The notes under the pieces were generated by a model. The model did not search any database and was not told the DNA's origin. It saw only the letters and a list, made by a program, of their open reading frames with translations. The position numbers were made by a program, and so were the translations under genes. A DNA stretch of 14,881 nucleotides from Psychrobacter sp. (GTDB lineage: Bacteria; Pseudomonadota; Gammaproteobacteria; Pseudomonadales; Moraxellaceae). The number at the start of each line of letters is the position of its first letter. Position 1 is the first letter of the stretch. This document shows positions 8,115-14,661 of this stretch, piece by piece. The stretch lies in NCBI GenBank assembly GCA_029264635.1, contig JARIAA010000149.1, forward strand, positions 1-14,881, read 5' to 3'.

Positions 8115-8795
8115 TTAATACTCTGCCCAATGTCCGTTACGCAGTAATAACTGTCGATCAGCAAGGGCCGCTAAGTTGCGATCATGCGTTACCATCAATA
8201 GTGCTGTTTGCATGGTGCTTTGTAGCTCTGAGAGCAAACCAAAAACACTTTGCGCATTATCATAGTCCAAGTTACCCGTTGGCTCATCGGCCAAGATGAG
8301 CGATGGCTTAGTAACCAAGGCGCGTGCGATAGCCACACGCTGACGCTCGCCACCTGATAGCTCACCTGGTCTATGATCCAACCGATGTCCTAAACCCACA
8401 TTTTTTAACAACTCAATCGCTTGCTGGCGTGCCTCTGTCGTTGAGACTTTTGGCCGCATCAATAGCGGCATTGCCACGTTTTCCACCGCAGTAAACTCTG
8501 CCAATAAATGATGAAACTGGTAGATAAAACCCAAATGCTGATTGCGCATCGCGCCGCGTTCGGTTTCATTCATCTGATTTAGACACTTGCCATGTAACCA
8601 AACTTCGCCGTCAGTTGGCGTATCTAAACCACCCAATAAATGCAGCAAAGTACTTTTACCTGAACCACTCGTGCCAACGATAGCAATACGCTCACCTGCG
8701 TTGACAGACAGATCCAGCCCCGTCAATACTTGCGTGCGCACTGCGCCTTCATCATATATCTTACTGATGTTATTCGCCTCTAAGATGGCCGTCAT
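8115..8795 (-). CDS. lolD: lipoprotein-releasing ABC transporter ATP-binding protein LolD
   Basis: ATPase that powers extraction of outer-membrane lipoproteins from the inner membrane and their hand-over to the chaperone LolA. Numbered from the outer ATG (8813): Walker A GTSGSGKST at 47-55, Q-loop Gln99 in the Lol-specific IYQFHHLL stretch, ABC signature LSGGE at 152-156, Walker B LILADEP at 172-178, and the switch His210 in VTHD. All catalytic elements are intact, and GGLDTPT and FIYQFHHLL separate LolD from MacB/FtsE relatives. I chose ATG at 8795 (226 aa): it has AAGGGAAG at 8800-8807 on the minus strand, four bases upstream, and matches the family N-terminus, while the outer ATG at 8813 has only a weak site. 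It lies 91 bases after the permease gene on the same strand, so the two likely form an operon. Confidence 0.96.
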   Translation of the reverse strand: MTAILEANNISKIYDEGAVRTQVLTGLDLSVNAGERIAIVGTSGSGKSTLLHLLGGLDTPTDGEVWLHGKCLNQMNETERGAMRNQHLGFIYQFHHLLAEFTAVENVAMPLLMRPKVSTTEARQQAIELLKNVGLGHRLDHRPGELSGGERQRVAIARALVTKPSLILADEPTGNLDYDNAQSVFGLLSELQSTMQTALLMVTHDRNLAALADRQLLLRNGHWAEY

Positions 8796-8886
8796 ACCAC
8801 TTCCCTTATTCATACTTACTGCCCATTCAAAATCGGCATATGGAATTTATCATTATATTTTTGTACAACCAGTAGCTGACTTCACC

Positions 8887-10122
8887 CTACTCATAACGCA
8901 ATGTTTGCGCAGGTTGTATTTTAGCTGCACGGCGCGCAGGATAAATGGTTGCCAAAAAGCTCAATACAAATGAGGCACCTGTGATCACTACTACATCAGT
9001 GAGTCGCAGCTGCGACGGCAAATAATTAATAAAATAAGCATCGAATAAGTTTAGGCCAAAACTTTGATTAACCCAGCCCAACACATCACTAATACTTAGT
9101 GCAAATATAATGCCAAGAATAGTGCCAGCTACCGTACCAATCACACCAATGACAACCCCTTGTACCATGAATACTTGAGTAATCAAGCGCGGGGATGCGC
9201 CAAAGGTTTTTAAAATCGCAATATCGGCTTTCTTATCAGTCACTAGCATCACCAAACTTGAGACAATATTAAACGCGGCCACAAGAATGATTAAAAACAG
9301 TAGCAAACCCACCATCGCTTTCTCCATTTGAATCGCTCCAAATAGATTCCCATGAGTCTGTGTCCAATCATTGGGATACAGCTGTTCAGGCGCAATAGCC
9401 GCCGCTTTTTGCGCAGCGATCGGTGCATTGAACAGATCATTGAGCTTCATACGAATCCCCTGCGCCCCTTCTGGCAAGCGCAGCAGTTTAGCGGCATCAC
9501 TCATTGGGATAAATGCCATTAAGCTGTCAACTTCAGGACTAATACTAAAAATACCCGTTAAGGTAAAACGCTTAAACCGTGGTATCACGCCAGCTGGTGA
9601 CGGCGACGCTTCGGGTAGCACCAAAGTGACTTTATCACCGATCGTTAGACCAAGCGACTGCACCATCTCTTCACCCAGCACAATGCTAAAATCGCCACCT
9701 TGCAAAGTATCAATATCGCCTTCTATCATATGATTGTTAATAATAGAGACGTTTTTTTCGTATTCAGGATCGACACCAGTGACCATAATTCCTGCAACCT
9801 GACCGTTTGACGTCAACATACCTTGCAGCTGAATAAATGGGGCGACTGCCGTAACCTCTGGATCTTCTTCGATACGATCAGCAAGCAGTTTCCAATCACT
9901 GATAACCTCAGGCGAAATCACTGTCGCTTGCGGTACCATTCCTAAAATACGGGTCTTTAACTCTCGATCAAAGCCGTTCATGACTGATAGAACAGTAATC
10001 AATACTGCGACCCCCAGGGTCAGACCAATCATGGAGATCAATGATATAAAAGAGATAAAGCGATTACTGCGCTCTGCTCGGGTATATCGTAAGCCGATAA
10101 ATAACGCTAAAGGACGAAACAT
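8887..10122 (-). CDS. lolC: LolC/LolE-family lipoprotein-releasing permease (possible LolF-type single permease)
   Basis: Membrane subunit of the lipoprotein-release ABC transporter. From MFRPLALFIGLRYTRA the N-terminus matches LolC; this start (ATG 10122, 411 aa) has AAAGAG seven bases upstream, whereas the outer ATG at 10155 has none, so the 11 extra residues are probably not translated. Numbered from the outer ATG: membrane helix at about 35-60 ending in NGFDREL, a periplasmic domain (about 62-275) that includes the Pro-rich PEASPSPAGVIPRFKRF region where LolC carries its LolA-binding hook, then three helices (about 280-303, 325-355, 386-405). The coupling-helix region TDKKADIAILKTFGASP lies between the first two of these, and the C-terminus is YPARRAAKIQPAQTLRYE. 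Only one permease accompanies lolD. In Acinetobacter, Neisseria and Francisella such a lone hybrid permease is called LolF; whether a second gene exists elsewhere cannot be seen. Confidence 0.93.
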   Translation of the reverse strand: MFRPLALFIGLRYTRAERSNRFISFISLISMIGLTLGVAVLITVLSVMNGFDRELKTRILGMVPQATVISPEVISDWKLLADRIEEDPEVTAVAPFIQLQGMLTSNGQVAGIMVTGVDPEYEKNVSIINNHMIEGDIDTLQGGDFSIVLGEEMVQSLGLTIGDKVTLVLPEASPSPAGVIPRFKRFTLTGIFSISPEVDSLMAFIPMSDAAKLLRLPEGAQGIRMKLNDLFNAPIAAQKAAAIAPEQLYPNDWTQTHGNLFGAIQMEKAMVGLLLFLIILVAAFNIVSSLVMLVTDKKADIAILKTFGASPRLITQVFMVQGVVIGVIGTVAGTILGIIFALSISDVLGWVNQSFGLNLFDAYFINYLPSQLRLTDVVVITGASFVLSFLATIYPARRAAKIQPAQTLRYE

Positions 10123-10377
10123 ATTCAAACTCTTTATCTTATCTAGATGAGCCATTATTATATAAATATCTTAATTCAAGCTTATAAAAGCCAATTACGA
10201 CAATGCTTATATTAGTATTAAACTCACCCATAAGTATGGTTTTAGACCTGCCAATTGAGGCGGCCCAAAAAGTGGATAGTTTGACACAATTTTTCTAATA
10301 TGTGCCAATCATTAATAAAAACCATGAGCCTTTTTTAACCAAGCACAGGGCTTTGTGATTATTTTTTTATGAGGGAC

Positions 10378-10406
10378 TTGCTATTACTTGCGTCTATACC
10401 TATATA
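10378..10406 (+). promoter_or_regulatory. candidate sigma-70 promoter for the unknown gene at 10565
   Basis: TTGCTA at 10378-10383 and TATATA at 10401-10406 are separated by 17 bases. Each hexamer matches consensus at four of six positions, so support is moderate. Transcription would begin near 10413, leaving a leader of about 150-210 bases. Confidence 0.35.
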
Positions 10407-10414
10407 TTACCTGC

Positions 10415-10432
10415 TAAGGACAATTGTCATTA
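10415..10432. promoter_or_regulatory. 18-bp near-perfect palindrome, candidate operator
   Basis: TAAGGACAATTGTCATTA is its own reverse complement except for one base pair; the core GACAATTGTC (10419-10428) is perfect. It lies just downstream of the candidate -10 at 10401-10406, overlapping the expected transcription start, a common position for a repressor site. I do not recognise the regulator family. It is not a Fur or LexA consensus. Confidence 0.35.
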
Positions 10433-10564
10433 ACCCATCATTGTTGTTTGTTGACCCATTGCTAATGATGTCGCTGCGCAAACATAGCACAATAACAAGG
10501 CGGTATATAATATATTGCTTAAGTATTGGCTTACTGCGCTAGTAACAAAGGCTGATAACGCCGC

Positions 10565-11608
10565 ATGACATCATTACGTAAAAGTCCAGACCTCATAGCT
10601 GACTTAAGTTTGAGTATTTTCATGACCATTAATTATCACTATAAAAACGTACAATCTCCCACCAAAGTTACCTTAACAGACGAGCAAACTGCTGGTCATG
10701 CTGATCATTGGCGTATTTTGACCGATGATATGAGTCGTGATGTGCCAGAGTGGCTACAGCAGATGATTGAAAAGGCGGCGATGCCTAAAGGCCTTAATAA
10801 TAATGTGAGCTCGCAAGATACTTGCCTACTGCTCTCAGAGGATGAGCCTTGTCATATTAATCAAGTACTTGCGATGAAAGACGGTAAGCCTGAATGCTTT
10901 ATTAATGCTTATCCATGTGTCGATGGCCCTTATGGTCTCCATTGTACGATTGAACGTATGGTCGTTAACGAAAATACCCATGATGCCGTTCTGCGTTTAC
11001 GTAGCGTTGATGGCAGTATTATCTATGCGTTTGATCAACTTTATACCGCCAATCGTCATCTATATCAGCAGAACACCTCATATTTTGTGAACTTTAGCGC
11101 GTGGGCGCACGAGATTACGATTAGTGAGCAAAGTGAAGTCATTATGGTTGAAGATCAAGAGGCCATTCGCTATCATCGCGCGTTCAACGATATCGTTGCT
11201 GCTAACGATGGCCAAGTACCAAGTGACATCCAAGAGCAAATTAAAGAATGGAAGCCTGAGACCGAGGCGCAAATGGCACCGGTAGAGATTAATTTGGGTC
11301 ACATGTGTGCTTATCTGTTTGGAGATACATTAGGACAAGAAGACGAAGCTTGGTGCCAAGGGCAAGTGATTGGTAAGCAGCAGACTACATTTAATGGTAA
11401 GCCCATTATTTTGTTCGATGTAGTTATATTACGCGAACAAGACGCAGATCCCTTTGTAGTACGTATCGGTGCCTTGAGCACCTCTATGACGCAAGCTATC
11501 CAAGTAAATAGCTATATTCAAGCAAATATCTGGTTACAAGCAGCAATCTATAAAGAAAATCAAAATACTAAAAACTCAAAAGTTCAACTACAAACACAAG
11601 CCATCTAG
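10565..11608 (+). CDS. hypothetical protein with apparent internal duplication
   Basis: Not recognised. Predicted soluble, acidic, 347 residues, without signal peptide or clear membrane helix. After a polar N-terminal part (about 20-95) there are two stretches that look like diverged copies of one beta-rich module: about 110-185 and 261-330. Each ends in a similar pattern, QNTSYFVNFSAWAHEI (169-184) versus QVNSYIQANIWLQAAI (313-328), sharing Asn-(Thr)-Ser-Tyr, a Trp six or seven residues later and a final Ile. A charged linker (about 187-240) joins them. The tail is Asn/Gln/Lys-rich. The start is uncertain: ATG at 10565 has AAAGG 13 bases upstream, rather far; ATG at 10622 (residue 20) has TTGAG seven bases upstream and would drop a poorly protein-like N-terminus. 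The gene stands alone between a gene-free region and a strong terminator, so it is monocistronic. Codon use resembles its neighbours, so recent transfer is not indicated. Confidence 0.8.
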   Translation: MTSLRKSPDLIADLSLSIFMTINYHYKNVQSPTKVTLTDEQTAGHADHWRILTDDMSRDVPEWLQQMIEKAAMPKGLNNNVSSQDTCLLLSEDEPCHINQVLAMKDGKPECFINAYPCVDGPYGLHCTIERMVVNENTHDAVLRLRSVDGSIIYAFDQLYTANRHLYQQNTSYFVNFSAWAHEITISEQSEVIMVEDQEAIRYHRAFNDIVAANDGQVPSDIQEQIKEWKPETEAQMAPVEINLGHMCAYLFGDTLGQEDEAWCQGQVIGKQQTTFNGKPIILFDVVILREQDADPFVVRIGALSTSMTQAIQVNSYIQANIWLQAAIYKENQNTKNSKVQLQTQAI

Positions 11609-11676
11609 ACATATCGGAAATAGACTTATAGTTATTGTCTGCCAAATACCGATCCACGAATGACATCTAACTTCGT

Positions 11677-11710
11677 TAAAAAGCCCCTAATACATGTTAG
11701 GGGCTTTTTA
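11677..11710 (+). terminator. bidirectional intrinsic terminator
   Basis: A 14-base arm at 11677-11690 pairs perfectly with 11697-11710 around a six-base loop (TACATG). The stem has a GC-rich centre (GCCCC/GGGGC) and ends in five T on either strand. It sits between the stops of two convergent genes, the unknown protein (ends 11608) and SCP2 (ends 11759), and should terminate both. Confidence 0.92.
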
Positions 11711-11758
11711 TTGGCTAATAGCTAGCAAAGTACAGCTATCATCAATCAAGCTACAGAA

Positions 11759-12148
11759 TTACGCCATAGTAGTCATAGTTTTAATACGTTTAAACAGCTC
11801 TTTTTGCTCTGTACTTGGGCGCGCCGTTTGTAATGCCATGAGCTGTGACATATCTCCTTCAACACGAATCTTACCGCCCATAAAAGCGCCCATAATCTCA
11901 TTCATATCAAAATCGGTGATAATGGACTGCAACGTATTGCGATCAAGCAGCAAAGTCGTCGTCGCAGTATCGTTAAGACCTTTATGTAGCAGTCCATCCG
12001 AAAAGTTTGCTTCAATATTTTGTTCAGCATCTGAAACTTTTAAATTAATAACCATATTTGCCAAAGCTGGTGGAAGGTTCAATTCGCCCGCTTCATTGCC
12101 CAGTTGTGACACCTCATCAAACCAAGCATCTGTCAAAAAAACTGCCAT
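11759..12148 (-). CDS. SCP2 sterol-binding domain-like protein
   Basis: A 129-residue protein that fits a single SCP-2 (sterol carrier protein 2) domain. In bacteria such domains bind lipids or other hydrophobic ligands; the ligand here is unknown. Consistent features are the alternating strands in MVINLKVSDAEQNIEANF, the DRNTLQSIITDFD helix and the signature AFMGGKIRVEGDMSQLMAL, which corresponds to the xGKxxxxGD(xx)xxxxL motif of the family. No signal peptide. The longest frame begins at ATG 12193, but ATG at 12148 has AAGGA at 12156-12160 on the minus strand, seven bases upstream, and the sequence MAVFLTDAWFDEV is the expected family start, so the 15 extra residues are rejected. It is a single gene on the minus strand, converging on the terminator at 11677-11710. 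The UbiJ proteins of ubiquinone synthesis also carry an SCP2 domain, but this protein is shorter and lacks a UbiJ-like C-terminal coiled coil. Confidence 0.85.
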   Translation of the reverse strand: MAVFLTDAWFDEVSQLGNEAGELNLPPALANMVINLKVSDAEQNIEANFSDGLLHKGLNDTATTTLLLDRNTLQSIITDFDMNEIMGAFMGGKIRVEGDMSQLMALQTARPSTEQKELFKRIKTMTTMA

Positions 12149-12155
12149 ATTATTA

Positions 12156-12160
12156 TCCTT
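12156..12160 (-). promoter_or_regulatory. ribosome binding site that sets the SCP2 start
   Basis: AAGGA on the minus strand with seven bases to ATG at 12148. The upstream in-frame ATG at 12193 has no comparable site. Confidence 0.75.
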
Positions 12161-12256
12161 GATAAACTTACCATTAATGTTACTGCGCTTCATTATGGCT
12201 CGATTTTAAACTAAGTAAAACCTAAAGATACGACTATTTGCTAAATTGTAACAAAT

Positions 12257-12328
12257 TCGCCTCTTTTAGTTTCTGACCACAACGAACGCTCAAGCGCTTA
12301 TTAAGTCTTATCTGAGAGGCGATTTTTT
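12257..12328 (+). terminator. long-loop hairpin with T tract (possible terminator or leader structure)
   Basis: TCGCCTCT at 12257-12264 pairs perfectly with AGAGGCGA at 12315-12322, followed directly by six T (12323-12328) on the + strand. The loop is about 50 bases and contains the palindrome AAGCGCTT (12292-12299). No plus-strand gene ends before it, because the previous one stops at 11608 behind a strong terminator. What it would terminate is therefore unclear: a small RNA, antisense transcript, or folding of the SCP2 leader on the other strand. Confidence 0.35.
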
Positions 12329-12361
12329 GTCATAATCACTTATATTACTTTATATATCATA

Positions 12362-12389
12362 TTGATATCTTAATAGTATTTGTTATGAT
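12362..12389 (+). promoter_or_regulatory. extended -10 sigma-70 promoter candidate, orphan, pointing to ccoN
   Basis: TTGATA (12362-12367, five of six) and TATGAT (12384-12389, five of six) are 16 bases apart, and TGT directly precedes the -10 hexamer, giving an extended -10. Transcription would start near 12396. The next plus-strand gene is ccoN at 13171, 775 bases on, so the product is either a long ccoN leader or a separate non-coding RNA. Confidence 0.45.
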
Positions 12390-12875
12390 GAGCACCGCTA
12401 ATGATTCATCATTTCATTATTAGTATAAATGACTCATTGAGTGACATGTAAGCATAGAGTGGTGCAAATACACTATGATGCTTCTGCAATTTTATCTTAA
12501 CATATGGTGCTTATAGGAGTATCATAAGTGAAATCATACAGTTAGATAACTTTGGTTTAACACTATTAACTAAGAACGTAAATATGACCTTGTTACCGTG
12601 ATATCGCTATGATTCTTTATACTGAGATAACAGCTTTTCATGTCATTTATTTTCACTAACAACAGTAGTACTCACAATCAGATCGCTGCACTATGCATAA
12701 AGGTTGTGGGGCAAATAATTTACCAAAGAGTTTGTATTTTGGCGCATAGTTCTAATGATATTTTATCGAGATTGCGTTACAATACCTTAAACAGAGTCGG
12801 GAGTTTTAACTAAACATTACTTAAACGTGTTTTTGTCCGCCACTACTTGCGCATACGTCTATTATCATAGGTTAT

Positions 12876-13073
12876 CTAATCAGATGTTTGATGCGTATAG
12901 ACAGTGCCATGTTCTTTTATTAACTTTAACGATGTATTAATCGCCTTATCCTCACTGAATAACGATGATAGTTTTAGTTCAATTTCATTGTTAGATAATC
13001 CCCTGTGAGTATTTACTCTGGCTGTTAATAAACCATTAAGGTGATATCTGATATAGACACTAACATGCACCAC
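12876..13073 (-). CDS. weak small open reading frame, doubtful
   Basis: A 65-codon frame starting with GTG at 13073 and ending at TAG, divergent from ccoN. The translation has a helix-like middle (NNEIELKLSSLFSEDKAINTSLKLI) and no membrane segment. Against it: no Shine-Dalgarno sequence before GTG, rare Arg codons (AGA, AGG) not typical of the neighbours, no ATG start, and no recognised family. It could be chance or the remnant of a lost gene. Kept only because it is the longest frame in the interval. Confidence 0.15.
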   Translation of the reverse strand: MVHVSVYIRYHLNGLLTARVNTHRGLSNNEIELKLSSLFSEDKAINTSLKLIKEHGTVYTHQTSD

Positions 13074-13080
13074 AACGGTG

Positions 13081-13111
13081 TTAAGACTATTTTTTTAAGT
13101 TTTTATAGTCT
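13081..13111 (+). promoter_or_regulatory. candidate ccoN promoter overlapped by an inverted repeat
   Basis: TTAAGA (13081-13086) and TATAGT (13104-13109, five of six) are 17 bases apart, giving a start near 13116 and a ~55-base leader before ccoN. A perfect 7-bp inverted repeat, AGACTAT (13084-13090) and ATAGTCT (13105-13111), brackets the T-rich spacer and overlaps both hexamers, so a dimeric regulator could bind there. Confidence 0.4.
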
Positions 13112-13170
13112 AGATATTGTGGAGAATTAGTTAATTCTGTTGATAATTCGGGCTGTAAAGGAATCATCCA

Positions 13171-14652
13171 ATGAGTTTACAAAACACAGCAGTCGCCCCA
13201 GTTGACCGTGAGTACGAAATTACTGTCGTAAGATTTTTTACGATTATGGCCGTCATATGGGGCATCGTCGGCATGAGTATTGGTGTGTTCATCGCTTCAC
13301 AATTAGCGTGGCCAGCACTCAACTTTGACATTCCGTGGCTAACGTTTAGTCGTTTAAGACCGCTACATACTAACGCGGTCATTTTTGCGTTTGGCGGTTG
13401 CGCCTTGTTCGCAACGTCTTACTACATTGTTCAGCGTACCTGTAAAACAAGGCTGTTTGCGCCTTATCTAGCTTGGTTTACCTTTTGGGGTTGGCAAGCG
13501 GTTATTGTGTCAGCGGTTATTACCCTACCACTAGGTTTAACCTCGACTAAGGAATACGCAGAGCTTGAGTGGCCGATTGATATTTTGATTGCTTTGGTGT
13601 GGATCTCTTATGCCATTGTTTTCTTCGGTACACTTATTAAGCGTAAAACCTCGCATATTTATGTCGCTAACTGGTTCTTTGCTGCCTTTATTATTACGAT
13701 TGCGCTATTACATATCGTAAACAGTATGGCGATCCCTGTTAGCGCGTTTAAATCTTACTCATTATTTGGCGGTGCAACCGATGCAATGGTGCAGTGGTGG
13801 TACGGACATAATGCGGTAGGTTTCTACTTGACAGCAGCGTTCCTTGGGATGATGTATTACTTCGTTCCAGTACAGATCGGTCGTCCTATTTATTCTTATC
13901 GTCTATCTATCGTTCACTTTTGGGCATTGATTGCTTCTTACATGTGGGCGGGTGGTCACCATTTGCATTATTCAGCGCTTCCAGATTGGACGCAGTCACT
14001 TGCAATGGTGTTCTCAATCATCCTGTTTGCACCATCTTGGGGTGGTATGATTAATGGTGTGTTAACACTATCAGGCAGTTGGGATAAGCTACGTACTGAT
14101 CCAATCATTCGCTTTATGATTGTGGCACTGTCGTTCTATGCGATGTCGACGTTTGAAGGCCCGATGATGTCTATTAAGACAGTTAACGCCTTATCTCATA
14201 ACACAGACTGGACAGTAGGTCACGTACACTCAGGTGCGCTTGGCTGGGTCGGTATGATTACTATCGGTTCATTATATGTACTATTACCACGTATTTATAA
14301 CAAACCAAAAATGTACTCTATCAGCTTGATTACTACGCATTTTTGGTTGGCGACAGCAGGTACTATCTTTTATATTGTCTCTATGTGGATTTCAGGTATT
14401 GGTCAAGGCATGATGTGGCTTGCAACGAATCCTGATGGTACTTTAGTATATAGCTTTGTTGATACTGTTGAATTCTCGCATTTCCCGTATATTGGTCGTG
14501 CGTTTGGTGGTCTACTTTATGTCTCAGGTATGTTTGTAATGGCGTATAACGTTTATCAGACCCTTAGAATGCCAGAAGGCAAGCCTGTAGATGTTGCAGA
14601 TCCTACTGATCATGAACCTAGTGTCGATGAAACCTCGACAGCTAACGTATAA
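13171..14652 (+). CDS. ccoN: cytochrome-c oxidase, cbb3-type, subunit I (CcoN)
   Basis: Catalytic subunit of the cbb3 (type C) heme-copper oxidase, a high-affinity terminal oxidase that reduces oxygen to water in the inner membrane and conserves energy as a proton gradient. The 493-residue protein has about 12 hydrophobic helices. All cofactor residues are at a constant offset of +6 from the Pseudomonas stutzeri CcoN numbering I recall: His66 and His353 for low-spin heme b, His351 for heme b3, His213 (WWYGHNAV), His263 and His264 (GGHH) for CuB, and Tyr257 for the cross-linked tyrosine specific to this class. The C-terminal tail (about 470-493) is acidic and polar. ATG at 13171 has AAAGGA at 13157-13162, eight bases upstream. 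ccoO follows after a nine-base gap, and a typical ccoNOQP order is expected beyond the window. Intact and confidently assigned. Confidence 0.97.
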   Translation: MSLQNTAVAPVDREYEITVVRFFTIMAVIWGIVGMSIGVFIASQLAWPALNFDIPWLTFSRLRPLHTNAVIFAFGGCALFATSYYIVQRTCKTRLFAPYLAWFTFWGWQAVIVSAVITLPLGLTSTKEYAELEWPIDILIALVWISYAIVFFGTLIKRKTSHIYVANWFFAAFIITIALLHIVNSMAIPVSAFKSYSLFGGATDAMVQWWYGHNAVGFYLTAAFLGMMYYFVPVQIGRPIYSYRLSIVHFWALIASYMWAGGHHLHYSALPDWTQSLAMVFSIILFAPSWGGMINGVLTLSGSWDKLRTDPIIRFMIVALSFYAMSTFEGPMMSIKTVNALSHNTDWTVGHVHSGALGWVGMITIGSLYVLLPRIYNKPKMYSISLITTHFWLATAGTIFYIVSMWISGIGQGMMWLATNPDGTLVYSFVDTVEFSHFPYIGRAFGGLLYVSGMFVMAYNVYQTLRMPEGKPVDVADPTDHEPSVDETSTANV

Positions 14653-14656
14653 GGAG
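14651..14656 (+). promoter_or_regulatory. ribosome binding site of ccoO, overlapping the ccoN stop
   Basis: AAGGAG with five bases to the ATG at 14662. It shares its first two bases with the TAA stop of ccoN, a sign of tight operon packing. Confidence 0.85.
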
Positions 14657-14661
14657 TGATC

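Larger units (their letters stand above)
10123..10564. other. gene-free divergent intergenic region
   Basis: About 440 bases between the start of the lol permease (minus) and the start of the unknown gene (plus). It has no convincing reading frame. It holds a promoter candidate and near-palindrome facing the unknown gene (10378-10432, listed separately), an imperfect inverted repeat TTGACACA/TGTGCCAA at 10281-10288 and 10301-10308, and CATCATT/AATGATG at 10436-10442 and 10464-10470. Immediately upstream of the outer ATG of the permease it is very AT-rich (TATATAAT on the minus strand), which would suit a -10 element for the inner start, although I find no good -35 partner. Confidence 0.6.
12149..13170. 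other. about 1 kb interval without a convincing gene, upstream of ccoN
   Basis: No frame here has length, ribosome binding site and composition that together look coding; the best is a weak 65-codon frame (12876-13073, minus). It contains a long-loop hairpin followed by six T (12257-12328), a good extended -10 promoter on the + strand (12362-12389), a 15-base palindrome overlapping that promoter's -35 (12354-12368, ATATCA/TGATAT arms), an imperfect stem-loop (about 12451-12482) and a ccoN-proximal promoter candidate with inverted repeat (13081-13111). I looked for an FNR/Anr site (TTGAT-N4-ATCAA), expected before many cbb3 operons, and found no full match. Confidence 0.6.

Noticed and set aside
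8587..8973. 128-codon + strand frame across the lolD/permease junction
   Set aside because: It overlaps two confidently assigned genes on the other strand and has low-information, Ser/Pro-rich composition typical of antisense frames.
9371..9733. 120-codon + strand frame inside the lol permease
   Set aside because: Antisense shadow of a conserved gene, with no ribosome binding site or recognisable domain.
10338..10370. CACA/TGTG hairpin before ATTATTTTTTT in the gap upstream of the unknown gene
   Set aside because: Only four base pairs, with A/T between the stem and the T run; no + gene ends upstream.
11694..12209. 171-codon frame on the + strand antisense to the SCP2 gene
   Set aside because: The opposite strand has a recognisable SCP2 domain with a good ribosome binding site; this frame is Ser/Ile/Leu-rich shadow sequence without a family, and it starts inside the terminator arm.
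12362..12375. TTGAT half-site resembling an FNR/Anr box
   Set aside because: The second half reads TAATA rather than ATCAA, and the position is about 800 bases from ccoN; the same bases are better explained as a -35 element.
12498..12560. AGGAG followed by GTG, a possible leader peptide
   Set aside because: The frame closes after five codons (V-K-S-Y-S) with no regulatory codon pattern, and no paired attenuator structure was seen.
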